This document shows, in pieces, positions 15,567 through 28,146 of a stretch of DNA of 64,000 nt (within the stretch, counting starts at the first letter, position 1; every line of letters starts with the position of its first letter). The position numbers and the translations under genes were made by a program. The notes beneath the pieces were generated by a model. The model saw only the letters and a list, made by a program, of their open reading frames with translations, ran no database searches and was not told the origin of the DNA. The stretch is from Tubiluchus corallicola. Its lineage: Eukaryota > Priapulida > Priapulimorpha > Priapulimorphida > Tubiluchidae. Location: positions 1-64,000 of the forward strand of contig JAQGDQ010001070.1 of the NCBI GenBank assembly GCA_030141605.1, given 5' to 3'.

Positions 15567-18500
15567 ATGAGGTTCCACTTGGATAATGATAAGGCATATA
15601 GAGCCTGTTGCTGCTGCCATGTTCGCACAGGAACGATTCTGCTCGGCGTTTGGCACATGGTAACCTTGTTTATCTGCCTTTAGTTGTCAAAAGCCATTTA
15701 GTTGCGTTTGGTTATTAGTAAATAATATTGTAGGCGTCACATAGTTTTAGCACAGTGTACTTTCCTTGTTTGGTTTGGCATAATTACCATAATTTTATCC
15801 CTGTCATGGCCTACGCTCTGTAACGGAATATGAGAGAATTTAGCACTCGTTCCATTCCATATCACATTAACAGTCTTGGTCTCCCGTCAAGGTTTCTTCT
15901 TTGCAATAGCTGCAGCAATTCCGTTGTGTTACACGCATTATTCATTTAGTGATATTTCAACTAATTTTCCACTTTTTTGCAGTACACGTACTTCCGGCAG
16001 TTTTGGATGTGCTGTAACAATTAGGCATAAAAGAAAATATCATCATTTTTGGTTGTGTTCCACTTTCATGCCTCGTAGTTTTTAAGCCAGTGTTTTACAT
16101 CTGAGTCCGATTATTTGTTTCGTTAGACGAAAAGCAGTCTTTTGTTTCTAATGTAATATGTCTAGTAAAGCAAAGCAAAAATAAAATTATTAAAAAAGAA
16201 AACCTGCAAAAATTTTGGATGCATTACTAAATAAAACAGAAAATTGAAAGTTATAACTATCAGTGCAATAGTCTTCAAATTGCATCAAAGCTGTACTCCA
16301 CTAGAAGTTTTCAAGTGGAGGGTCTCTTTTTATCGTGTTCTTTATTTGTTTTAACTTAATACAGTAGTCGCCGCTTAATAGACTCAATCGCTTAATTGAC
16401 TCAAAAACGCCTGGAATGGGCCTCTTCAAATGTACATAAAAACTATCGGTAATCGACTCAAATAACTCCGCTTAATTGACTCAATATTTTTCCGTCACGC
16501 ACTTAAGTGAGACATTTGCATGTGCCTCAACAGCCTTTCCTACTTTTATGTCATATTTGCTTCCCTTTTGTGCATTATATATGTAGAAACAATCATGTTA
16601 AGTACCGTTTTGTTCGTAAACAGGTACGTTTATCGTGCGCTAATAAGCTATTGTAGTGGTTTTGCTTTGAATCTGTTACCCGCTCGCCCACTGCAATTAA
16701 CCTCGTTACCCAAAGAATTTCTGGAAGCTAAACATTTAATCACTTTCCTAGTGGTTTCCTTTTGTTTCTCTGGTTGCAAATCATCCTTTGTAAGCCAACT
16801 TCTTCACGAGAAAATGAAGCAGCCAACTTTTGCAAATAAGCAAACTTGCGTGATTTAGATAAGTATACTTTTTAATTTATTATTGATCCACTTATATAAA
16901 TTAATATTTTAAAATGTTTTTTTCTAATTTTTAACTGCACCAAGGAATTTCGGCATTCATTTCTAAAATTGATTAAAAGCCTTTGCAGCGCATAGTAAGC
17001 TGATGACTCATACTTCTATACCTGTAGTACCACGCCCATCGGTTAATAGGTTCATTCGGTTAATTGGGTCAAAACATGTCGGTCCCAAAGTAGGTCTATT
17101 AAGTGGCGACTACTGTTTTGAAGCATAATAGTCTGTTTTATTTTCACATTAAATACAATATCCAATACAAAGTTTGTGGTTTGGTTGCTGTGTTGTAAAT
17201 ACAGTTTTATAAAAATTTGATTTTGTAGAAATAGTATGATATCTAGACTTCTAATTTAAACCTTTCTTTTCAGTTTGTGCACATGTTGGTATTGTCTGTG
17301 ATCGGCGTTGTCTTGTTGCATCCAAACATCATGCAACAATATACCGAGCAACAGCTGACCGACGATCAACGTCTCGATTATGCTGAATCGCTAGTCCCGC
17401 CGTTCTCACGTATCAGCAACGAGACTCCTCGCATGGCCGACTCCTACAATATGATGCAGCATAGGATGATGCAGCCCTATCAGTACTACTTTCGTCAGTG
17501 GTCCACGCGTAAGTACACCCGTTTTGTAAATGTTTATATCCAGTTGAAGATAGGTTACGCTACAGTCTTACGGTGAAAAATTCTGATTTTGAAAGGACGT
17601 CACTGCAGTCACAGTCAGAATCATGTGCAATAGGTTTTGCTGATGGGCGAATTTTTGAAGAATTGAAATGATTTAAACAGGGTTCCCATTGACAGGAAAA
17701 GTCCTGTAAAATCTTTGAACGTGCAAACTATCATGGAAAAGTCAGGGAAAAATATAATTTGGTAAAAAGTCAGGGAAAATGATGAAAATGCAGCGAAAAG
17801 TCAGGGAAATTGAAAAGGATCGCAAAGCTAATCACTGTGAACCAATATTTTTGCAAACATATTTTTCAGTCATTCGTGTTCAAATAAAATATTGCAATGG
17901 CAGGCTCCCAGTTTCGATTTCTGTTCCAAAAATAATGATTGGCCAGCACATTATGTATCAGTATATGTATGAATGTCCTTACACAAACATATATGAATAT
18001 ATATACTGGTAGTACAATTTCTGTTTATCTTGGTCATGGAATATCAATATTTGGTCAGGGAAATTTATTTTAAATTTCTGTGGGAATTCTGTTTAAATTC
18101 TTCGTAGACATCGTGAGACGAGACAAAACGCAAAGTTACAAATTAAAGAACATGTGTTGATGCTACCTAGTTCAAAATTGTTCAGAAACTGCTGACACTG
18201 ATAGTAAAAAGTTTACAATCAGCATGTGATCATGGAGCGCTCTGTAGAGTACGAATGATTCTAGGCTTACGATCATCATGACTATAGCGTGACGTCAGTT
18301 CCGATCCTGGAATTGCGTTCTTTGATTGTAGCGAACGCTCTATTGTTTTGAAGTTTTGTAGAGTTTGAGATGCAAATGCTTTAATTTTTTTAGAAGCCTT
18401 TGTTGCTGTGTGCTTGTCTTTTGTATATATGGTCAATATGATATCAGAAAGAGATATTTGCCGTGATTGCAAGTGGTATTCAAAGTGGTATTGAAGCAGT

Positions 18501-21500
18501 CGTAGATGGCTTCGTACTTTTTTGGGTGTGTTGAAGTTTTTTTTTTTTTGGTTAACCTGTACAAGTGATTTCATTTTACAGAGGATGTACATCTGGCTTT
18601 AGTACTGACTGGCTGTACGTTCTTTATCGTCACACTCTTGGTTTATGGAGCACTAAAGGTAGGCAGTATTATTCTTTGTGAAGAGCTGGATGGTTGATTT
18701 TGTTTCTAGTACTTACAGCACAAGAAAACACCCTTCATAAATGAAGCTTAAAAAATTCACCTGGAAATTTTATAGCATTTGCATGCTGTCTTATTGTATA
18801 CAGAGCTTGCAGTAGCAGTAATGCTGTATTAAACTTGTAAATTTAAACCCTGTGATGACAGCAGCCATTTTTTAGATTTAGATTTTAGATTTATTTAGAT
18901 TTATTTGAATTTGTTTATTCATCCATTTAAGACATACAAAAATAAAAGTTATAAAATTACTAATTAACAATGCATTACAGTGCTATGAGCGCAGCAGAAG
19001 AAATTAACTTATGAGCTTCGCTCAACATGGATAAGAGTAAATTAATGACATAAACAACAACTGAAAACATACGTTAAATAAAGCGAAGCAAACAGATGCG
19101 AGAAAACGATAATGACCATGTTGATGATAATGATGACAACGATGGTGATATTAATACTGACGACAATGGTGAGCGTGATGACAATGATAATGAATTCATG
19201 CTAATAGTGATAATGTGCCAGGTTCGATGATGTAAACCAAGTTAGCCATTTTTGCAGTGTTACGAAAAATTTGTTAAAATGTTGACGGTGCATCGTTTGA
19301 TTTAACCTTAATTTAACAGTAAGTCATTTGAAACAAGTTTAGATAACATTGTGAAAAGTTTCAAAAATTAATCACAACATTTGCACCACACACTTCACCA
19401 GCTAAACATATAAGTATAAATTATTCCATCTTGTCAGTAAAATGAATGGCGTGTTTTTATGGTGAATCAGTGGTGCACAATGGGATGTTGATGCAGTGGT
19501 GCACACTGGGATGGTGAGTCAGTGGTGCACACTGGGATGGTGAATCAGTGGTGCACACTGGGATGTTGATGCAGTGGTGCACACTGGGATGTTGATGCAG
19601 TGGTGCACACTGGGATGTTGATGCAGTGGTGCACACTGGGATGTTGATGCAGTGCTGCACACTGGGATGGTGAATCAGTGGTGCACACTGGGATGGTGAT
19701 GCAGTGGTGCACACTGGGATGTTGATGCAGTGGTGCACACTGGGATGGTGAGTCAGTGGTGCACACTGGGATGGTGAATCAGTGGTGCACACTGGGATGC
19801 TGATGCAGTGGTGCACACTGGGATGTTGATGCAGTGGTGCACACTGGGATGTTGATGCAGTGGTGCACACTGGGATGGTGAATCAGTGGTGCGCACTGGG
19901 ATGTTGATGCAGTGGTGCACACTGGGATGTTGATGCAGTGGTGCACACTGGGATGGTGATGCACACTAGGATGGTGATGGAGTGATGCACACTAGGATGG
20001 TGATGCAGTGGTGCACACTGGGATGGTGAATCAGTGGTGCACACTGGGATGGTGAATCAGTGGTGCACACTAGGATGGTGATGCAGTGGTGCACACTGGA
20101 ATGGTGAAACAGTGACGTTTTACCAGTTGCTGCAAACATTTTAAATTATTAAGAATTTTTAATTTTCTTTACTAGTTACATAAGTCTTTCAAACTCATAA
20201 GCTTAATACTGAGTAATATAACTTTGAATGGAAAGTTTTTTTGGGGACACGCCTTAAAATTGCCTTTTCTTCCCCTCTAAGTAGACCGTCATTGAATACC
20301 GTGCGATGTGACAAACTGCGTAAGAAGAAAAAAAGAAAAACGAATGTGACTTAGAACAGGGTCATATGACATTAATTAATTAATTAGCTAAATTAGTTTT
20401 GTAGTCTGGAAACATTGCCTAAGCAGTGAATGATAATACACCAGATTTCTTAACTTGTATCGTTTTGATAATGTTTGCTAATTTGGTATCTTTTTAGGGT
20501 CACCCTGGTTACCTGATGCCGTTTTTCTGTCTGCAAGTGTTTGATTTCTGTGTTACAATTCTCAGCATCGTTTGCTCGGCCAGCTACCTACCTTACATTA
20601 AGAAGCAGCTTTTAGACTGCGTACGTATTTAGATAGTATACATCTGTGTTATCACTTCTATAAACATGTGTGTATGTGTGGTAAAAAGCAATACATGTGT
20701 GATATCACTTCTATAAACGTGTGTGTGTGTGTGTGTGTGGTAAAAAGCAATATATCTGTGTTATCACTTCTATAAACATGTGTGTGTGTATGTGGGCAAA
20801 AAGCACGCAACAATATTTATGCACAGTTAGGGTTGTAGTGATGTTGAATTGGTGACCAGCACAACTAACGTTTAAATGTATCTAATTTTAATGGGTATTC
20901 TTAGCATTAGAAACTATGGATTTGTCAGACGCAAAATTGTCCAGTTTTTAAGTGTTTGTATTTTTTGGAAATGTTCTGTGCACAGAAACTTCATCCCATT
21001 TCGTAGATCTTTCCAAGCCATACAACGCCCTCTATAGTTTTGTTTATATAATGATAATTTCCAGCTCTGTACAGTAATCTAAATTAGATCCAAAAATTCA
21101 AAATTACAAAAAACTGCACTTAAACGAAATATACAGCACCCAAGTTTGAAGATTTCCCTCACTTCTCTGCTGCTTTGAAACAACTAATACAAAAGCTAGA
21201 TCGGAAGTGGTGCTGACAAGTCACTGGCGTAACAGTGTCTAGTGTTTTTGCTGGATTACTGCTGCGTTTTCCTGTCTGAAGGCAGATTTCTTTTATTTTA
21301 GAATTCTGCCTGTCCAATGTCTACAATAGACGTGACGGGCGTATGATGATGATGATGACGATGATGATAATTCAAAGCTCATTTGTAAAGCAATAGAAAA
21401 TTGCAGCATGTATTATGCACAATTTGGTAGCCAATATACTTTCGTATTGTAAATTAAAAAATAACCTTTTTTGGATAGAAAAGCAATCCACTCTACACAC

Positions 21501-21945
21501 TGTACTCATATTCTTGCAGCACATGGAATTCTTTAGCTTTTCTTGTTTGTTTGGTGATTAAACAAAAAACCTGTCACATTATTTTAAAAGTTACCTAATT
21601 CTTTAGCTTTTCTTGTTTGTTTGGTGATTAAACAAAAAACCTGTCACACGATTTTAAAACTTACCTAATTCTTTAGGCTTTCTTGTTTGTTTGGTGATTA
21701 AACAAAAAACCTGTCACATGATTTTAAAACTTACCTAAGTCACCTGTAATGATATACAGTGTGTACAAGCTTTACTAGAAGCACGTCTGCATTTGTTTAC
21801 GTAGGATGTCTTGTACCTTCCTAATAGCTTTGTATCTCATATCATTTAAAACAAAGTGGTAAGGGGACGGCATGTACTATCCAGCAACTTTCAACTGTTG
21901 AAAATAATTTTATGTACACCATATAAACAGTAGGCTATATTATTA

Positions 21946-21991
<46 letters not shown>

Positions 21992-23963
21992 GCCACCCAT
22001 TTTGGATCGCACTTCAAGATTTCAAATCGGAACCGATTTGCGAATGAATTTTCGAATTGTTACTAGAATTCTTATGTGCGAACAACGTGCATATCACTCG
22101 GTTTTGTTCTGCAGTAAAAGCACTAATAATATGTTTAAAAATTGTGCACTAAAATTGCATTTAATTGCATGATGTTTTAAATGTTTTCGTGATAACGAAC
22201 ATATGCAGTTGAAGTGCTGAATTATTCGAATCTGCAATCATAGGTTTGAATGTAATTTGAATTAGGAAAAAACTAGTTTGAATTGAGTCAAACGTTCAAT
22301 GTTCACTACTAGTATAGAAAGTGAAGTTTCTTAATGACCACCAAGTTAATTGGATGCGATAATGAAACTTGTAATTGCAGTATTTACAGTCGCACGTGTT
22401 GCTAAATCTTTAGTTCCTAAAGCACGTACGTTTTACAGCCTGATTTTCCGTTTCGCGACCAACTGACTGAACTGGACGATCAATATTTCCTAATATTGGT
22501 AGTAATCTGCTGTGCGCTGATCATTACCATCAAGGCTTACCTGATCGGCATGGTGTGGTCCTGCTATCGCTACCTGGTACAGCGGAAGATGCTGCTGAAA
22601 CAGAATGATGGAGTTATCCACTACGCTGATACTGATGAGGAGGTTGGTTGCGATTTTTACATGCTTTTGTTAGCCGTAGTAGTAATGCAATAGAAACCGA
22701 CTTTTTACATTTACATGGGTAGCAAAAATCAGACTGTGTTTCTCTTTTCCTGGCATCCGGGTACCGGATTGGATTATTCATGGATTACCTGCCATCTCCC
22801 TACTGGCTGTTAGCTTGGCACACTGCCAACTCAGCAATTACTAAGGTGCTTACAGCAGAACGTAGGATTTGAATTTAAATTTTCTAACAATGGATGTGGC
22901 ATTACAAATACTGCCTTTTTCAATGCTAAAACTGTGTAGAAATACTAGACTCGGCTAATAAACAATGTGAGTAATTAGTTGGGTACCAGATACAACACCA
23001 CATGTCTACTTTAGATATACGTTGAAAGATTTCAATATTTATGCTAGTGTTGATTTCAGTATGAAAAAGACGGCAATTTAATTTTACCACCCGACTTTTC
23101 TTAAAACGTGGTAGCCATTGTCATTTTCTTCTTCCTAGACTCGTCTTTGCGATCTGCTTTGCTGGATTACGAATATTCAGTATGTAGCAGGGTGAATTTT
23201 GTTATCTGAATAAATAGCAATACTTTGAATGTTTCACTGAATGGCGATAACCTTCCAGGATATGATAGCTGTACGCGTGCTTTGTTTGTGCGCGTAGTGG
23301 GTCAAATTTGCCACGCCCTCTATTGCAAGCGCCTGCTTTGTGTACTTGTATCAATCAGCTGGGCTAAAGGGTGAGCACCCGGCCAATTAAAGGCCCACAG
23401 TTACTTTGATGGAAAAATTTAGCTAATGTTTACCAAGAAAAAAGTATGTTTGCTGACAAAATAAACATAAAAAATAATTGTTTTTAGGCAATGCAGTGAA
23501 TTATTTCATTTTGGTAATTTTTAAATAGGTATCTTTGCTCGAAAGGGGAGTAGAAACCATTTGTGTAGAGGGGTGGGCAGTATTGTATTGCTTCAGCATA
23601 TTTTTTCTCTTGGTTTGGAAAAGGGGAGTAGAAACCATTTGTGTAGGGGGTGGGCAGTATTGTATTACTTCAGCATATTTCTTCTCTTGGTTTGGAAAAG
23701 GGGAGTAGAAACCATTTGTGTAGGGGGTGGGCAGTATTGTATTACTTCAGCATATTTTTTCTCTTGGTTTGGAAAAGGGGAGTAGAAACCATTTGTGTAG
23801 AGGGGGTGGGCAGTATTGTTTCTCTTGGTTTGCCTTTTGTTGTTATGATAATTATAAAAGAAATACTTGTACTTTGTTTCAGGTACTTTTACCACCAAAT
23901 TACGAAGAGGTCGTTGAAATGAAGAAGGGAGAGACTCCACCTCCAGCTTATACTGCATACTAA
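15567..23963 (+). CDS. LAPTM4-like lysosomal-associated four-pass membrane protein, six exons
   Basis: Exons 15567-15659, 17274-17508, 18582-18658, 20498-20620, 22439-22642 and 23883-23963 join in phase to 270 residues (human LAPTM4A 233). ATG 15567 has a good context (GGAACCATGA). Exon 1 carries CCCCHVRTGTILLGVW, the LAPTM N-terminal signature. Four hydrophobic segments lie at about residues 22-46, 112-134, 138-165 and 188-212. PFFCLQVFDF and AYLIGMVWSCYRY match conserved LAPTM blocks. The first luminal loop has an N-glycosylation sequon NET (80-82). The cytosolic tail ends in PY-type motifs LLPPNYEE and PPPAYTAY, which in LAPTM proteins bind NEDD4-family WW domains for lysosomal sorting. 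The extra length is mostly in loop 1 and the tail. Introns carry many repeats. It could be LAPTM4 or LAPTM5; I favour the LAPTM4 type. Confidence 0.93.
16362..17115. mobile_element. pogo/Tigger-like TIR element in LAPTM intron 1
   Basis: CAGTAGTCGCCGCTTAATAG at 16362 is mirrored by CTATTAAGTGGCGACTACTG ending at 17115. TA precedes the left end; the right flank reads TT, so one target base may have mutated. Sub-terminal blocks (CGCTTAATTGACTCAA and GGTTAATTGGGTCAAA) are also inverted. A 112-codon frame at 16520-16858 shows no transposase motif. Confidence 0.85.
17670..18090 (+). repeat. Dispersed repeat of the GGGTTCCC / AAAGTCAGGGAAA type
   Basis: It starts CAGGGTTCCCATTGACAGGA and contains AAAAGTCAGGGAAAA three times. 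An inverted relative lies at about 26715-26955 (TTTCCCTGACCTTTCCC, GACTTTCCAGGATAG, TAGGAACCC). Similar repeats are widespread in invertebrate genomes. No coding potential. It lies in LAPTM intron 2. Confidence 0.6.
18875..19110. repeat. TAGATTT-rich repeat, possible LINE 3' tail relic
   Basis: Repeated TTAGATTT and TTTATTTGAATTTGTTTATT run into unique sequence. A similar start occurs at 34765 (TTAGATTAGATTAGATA) and a related one at about 50155. It may be the 3' end of a retroposon read in antisense. LAPTM intron 3. Confidence 0.35.
19380..20330 (-). repeat. Dispersed family R1 copy containing a 26-bp minisatellite
   Basis: The reverse complement of the flanks matches the R1 copies at 38.6 and 61.1 kb (CTTATGTAACTAG, GTGAATCAGTGGTGCAC near GTGTTTTT, and TTCTTCCCCTC at 20262-20272). 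From 19457 to 20110 a unit ATGCAGTGGTGCACACTGGG plus 6 bases is repeated about 25 times, with ATGCA/GAATCA variants. The 38.6-kb copy has the corresponding segment once, at about 38669. The array therefore arose by expansion of a segment of the element. LAPTM intron 3. Confidence 0.85.
21527..21737. repeat. 70-bp tandem repeat, 3 copies
   Basis: CTTTAGCTTTTCTTGTTTGT recurs at 21531, 21601 and 21671 with about 95% identity. LAPTM intron 4. Confidence 0.92.
21938..21990. repeat. (ATT)n microsatellite
   Basis: About 50 bases of ATT/TTA triplets in LAPTM intron 4. Confidence 0.95.
23535..23830. repeat. 77-bp tandem repeat, about 3.7 copies
   Basis: Units with GGGGAGTAGAAACCATTTGT and CAGTATTGTATTACTTCAGC recur with a period near 77 bp. 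The array ends about 55 bp before the acceptor of the last LAPTM exon, so length changes here alter the spacing of that splice site. Confidence 0.92.
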
Positions 23964-25267
23964 ATTTTCATTTCCCAGTTTACATGGCTTCGTCGAGAGA
24001 TTTGGCTTCACTTTATACAAAATTTTCTACATTTACTAATTAACATGTAAATGTTTAATGTTTACTTATTTAGTGTGGATTAATTCATTTTTATTAAACT
24101 GGCTAATTTCTCTGCACGATTAAGCGAATTGTTGTTATTCAAGCGTTTGTGATTTCGTATAATAATACATTATTTACTGTAATTTTCATTGTTATATAAT
24201 TGTTGATACTAATTGTCGTCTACTCTTAGAAATGGTATGTAAAAATTAGTTTTTGTTTTTGGACGATTAGCTTTCTTTTAAATACAACTGTGTAATGTGA
24301 TAAAAGAAAATCATAAAGTAATTCATCTTCTGTGTCGTCTAAAGTGGTTATTAAGGTAGACTAACATATGAGTTACTGTTTTGTAACAGAATGTCGACTA
24401 TTTGCTGCTAATTCCGTTTTCTAAACCAACAGTTGCTACGCCCATTGTTAAAAGTTTGCTTATCCTTGTTTAGTTGTACTAAGCAAATCAGGGAAGCTGG
24501 AAAAGACTGCTCTTTTGTTAAATCATGGGTTGTACAATACACATTAGATTGATACAGCCATATTGAAAATTGTATCGGTAACTGACTGAAACTGATTGTA
24601 ATATGTCTACACAATAATATTTGACTATTCTAGTTAGCAGTATAATTCAGTTGCTTGAAATACAATTCTAAGTTTATCATTCTGGCATGAAACTACACAC
24701 AGTTTACATACGTTACGCAGTTTTTGTTTAGGTACGCAATATGGCAATTAAATTTTTTTATTAAATCTTATCAACATGATATTAAAAAGTTATAAAAATT
24801 TCAGTTTTTGGACAATATCCTATGTATAATCTTACATTTATATTTAAAATAGAAAATACATTTTTGTCTGTCACACAAAAAAGTCATAAAAAATTATCCT
24901 AATTGAATCTGTAAGTTAAGCAAGTAAACTTTGTGATACTTTATGATCCATCTCTTATACTCTAGTAAGTTTTGCACTATAGTTAATAACCCATCGATAT
25001 CTTTTTCGAATAAATGGGAAAATTTGAGTTTTTCACATCTGACTTATAATAGCAGCAGTTGGCTTCCTAATTTTCAAGTACACACACTGTGCGAATCATT
25101 GATATTTGAATGTCTTGGAAAAGATTATTATGGTACAATAAATTTCTGACACCATAAAATGTTATAATCTGCGTATAATTTTTTGTATAAGCTGGTTTTG
25201 TTGTCATTATATGAGCTGCACTTACAGAAATTTCTTCTGTATATTTGGTAAAAATGACATCATGCTG

Positions 25268-26645
25268 GCTAGCTTGACAGTCACCCACTTGACACGAGGA
25301 CATGGGGTATGATGGCTTGACAGTCACCCGTTTGCCACGAGGACATGGGGGCATGATGGCTTGACAGTCACCCGTTTGACACGAGGACATGGGGTATGAT
25401 GGCTTGACAGTCACCCGTTTGACCCGAGGACATGGGTATGATGGCTTGACAGTCACCCACTTGACACGAGGACATGGGTATGATGGTTTGACAGTCACCC
25501 GTTTGACACGAGGACATGGGGTATGATGGCTTGACAGTCACCCGTTTGACACGAGGACATGGGGTATGATGGCTTGACAGTCACCCGTTTGACCCGAGGA
25601 CATGGGTATGATGGCTTGACAGTCACCCACTTGACACGAGGACATGGGTATGATGGTTTGACAGTCACCCGTTTGACACGAGGACATGGGGTATGATGGC
25701 TTGACAGTCACCCACTTGACACGAGGACATGGGGTATGATGGTTTGACAGTCACCCGTTTGACACGAGGACATGGGGTATGATGGCTTGACAGTCACCCG
25801 TTTGACACGAGGACGTGGGGTATGATGGCTTGACAGTCACCCGTTTGACACGAGGACATGGGGTATGATGGCTTGACAGTCACCCGTTTGACACGAGGAC
25901 ATGGGGTATGATGGCTTGACAGTCACCCGTTTGACACGAGGACATGGGGTATGATGGCTTGACAGTCACCCACTTGACACGAGGACATGGGGTATGATGG
26001 CTTGACAGTCACCCACTTGACACGAGGACATGGGTATGATGGTTTGACAGTCACCCGTTTGACCCGAGGACATGGGGTATGATGGCTTGACAGTCACCCG
26101 TTTGACACGAGGACATGGGGTATGATGGCTTGACAGTCACCCGTTTGACACGAGGACATGGGGTATGATGGCTTGACAGTCACCCGTTTGACACGAGGAC
26201 ATGGGGTATGATGGCTTGACAGTCACCCGTTTGACACGAGGACATGGGGTATGATGGCTTGACAGTCACCCGTTTGACACGAGGACATGGGGTATGATGG
26301 CTTGACAGTCACCCGTTTGACACGAGGACATGGGGTATGATGGCTTGACAGTCACCCGTTTGACACGAGGACATGGGGTATGATGGCTTGACAGTCACCC
26401 GTTTGACACGAGGACATGGGGTATGATGGCTTGACAGTCACCCGTTTGACACGAGGACACGGGGTATGATGGCTTGACAGTCACCCGTTTGACACGAGGA
26501 CATGGGGTATGATGGCTTGACAGTCACCCGTTTGACACGAGGACATGGGGTATGATGGCTTGACAGTCACCCGTTTGACACGAGGACATGGGGTATGATG
26601 GCTTGACAGTCACCCGTTTGACACGAGGACATGGGGTATGATGGT
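25268..26645. repeat. 43-bp minisatellite, about 32 copies
   Basis: The unit is GTATGATGGCTTGACAGTCA plus CCCGTTTGACACGAGGACATGGG. Variants include CACTTGAC for GTTTGAC and loss of one G. Several internal copies are identical, so homogenisation is recent. The minus strand can be read through in places as PSYPCPRVKRVTVK-like peptide, but indels break the frame between units. It sits in the convergent intergenic region. Confidence 0.96.
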
Positions 26646-26714
26646 TCCGCAAAGCCAGCTTTTCGTATTCGGAGCTATAGAGTAAGAACCTCCCCTCAGG
26701 GATGACATAATAGT

Positions 26715-26955
26715 GGTTCTCTGGGTTCCCACGGAATTTTAAAATGAATTTCCCTGACCTTTCCCTTCCCATAACCAAGAGAAGCAGAAATTGCATTACT
26801 GGTATTCATACACTGTTGTGAACGAATCGCTGAAAAAAAAGATTATTTTTGCAACTCTTTCCAATTTCCCTAACTTTTTGCCATATTTTCCGGACTTTAC
26901 GATGACTTTCCAGGATAGCCTGTATTTTCACTGACCGTAGGAACCCTTCTATTCA
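26715..26955 (-). repeat. Dispersed repeat, inverted relative of 17670-18090
   Basis: It contains GGGTTCCC, TTTCCCTGACCTTTCCC and CTTTCCAGGATAG and ends CCGTAGGAACCC, the inverted counterpart of the CAGGGTTCCC...AGTCAGGGAAA family in LAPTM intron 2. It directly abuts the 43-bp array. Confidence 0.55.
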
Positions 26956-28146
26956 GGGGTATGTCAAGACATTACTGTGACACCATAGGCTGATACAATC
27001 TCTATTATGGATTTTATATACGAAGGAAAATTACAAAATTACCTTAGGTATATAAGTAGCATTATTAATGTTAATTACATGCATTGACACAGTACTTATA
27101 TAGAGGAAGGCAGTGCAACTGCTTGTGGTGTAGTACCTTTTCCGTAATAACTGTACTTGTTTATTAAGTAACTGCTTGAAGCGTGTTATAAAATATGCCT
27201 TTTCCGAAAAGAATAAAAAAATTTAAAGCAAATATCTGGCATCTTGGGCTACAGCCTACTTAGTCTATTGGTAAATACGCTTGTTTCAATTGTACAATTT
27301 CGAAGACAGGAATTTGACATGGATTGAGAGAATGGCAGTTGACATTAAGTTTAACTATTACTGAAAGATTATTAGATACTTTGTGCATCTAAAAATTAGT
27401 GATACACATGCACAGAACTGCACACACGTATGCATATTGGTTGAAATTGGGAAAGCAGGGAGCGACTGCAGTTCTGCTGAACGTATCAACAAGCCTCCAA
27501 TATGGGTAGGTGATTGTTAATTAAGAAGTGATCAATTTCAAACAAAAATAACTAACCAAGTGCAACACGAGTTTAAAATTTATTATAAGCATAACGTTTA
27601 AATAAAAAAATATATCACAGTCTTTTGGACATGAACCCAAGTAAAAAATGATATGCAATGTACAATGGATCAGTTTGTGATATGATCATTGCCTCGTGAC
27701 GAGAAACAGTCATTACAAAGAAGGCTAACAAAATAAGGAACATGTAATTTACTATCACAGTAAAAGACACACAAAAGGCACTAATGTTGCAAAAAAAAGA
27801 TGAAAATAAACTTGGCAATGTTTAAATAAGTTAAATAATACTGCCATTTAAAAAAAAACTATGGACGTACAGCGTACTTAATCACATAAGTCGTCGGTAC
27901 TCTAAACATACATTTTCTTTTAATGGTAGATATCAAAGAAACCGAACAGAAGAAAAATAAAAAAGACAGTTTGCAGAAGTTCGTTTTAGACCGTGAGCAC
28001 CTAATAGCCGAATTGTCTAAGCAATCAGAGCCGATCTGTCAATCCACGTTTGTAATAGAGTCATCGATAGATATTAATCAGACATTTGTCAACGATTTAC
28101 CCTGTGTTTTTACAAAAATGAACCATTTTCTTGTAACTGCAAATAA

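Larger units (their letters stand above)
23964..28146. other. Intergenic region between LAPTM4-like and DDHD-like genes
   Basis: 4.2 kb between two convergent genes. It contains the LAPTM 3' UTR (ATTAAA-like signal near 24094), a 43-bp minisatellite (25268-26645), a dispersed repeat (26715-26955) and probably the DDHD 3' UTR (inverted AATAAA-type signal near 27580-27605). I recognise no further gene. Confidence 0.5.

Noticed and set aside
16520-16858. 112-codon hydrophobic frame
   Set aside because: It lies inside a TIR element, has no transposase motif and no splice link to LAPTM.
19457-20110. CRISPR-like direct repeats
   Set aside because: Units are tandem with no unique spacers, and the genome is clearly animal. 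The same applies to the other arrays in the window.
25067-26796. Minus-strand frames with repeated SYPCPRVKRVTVK
   Set aside because: They come from the 43-bp array; indels between units break the frame and no start or splice context supports a protein.
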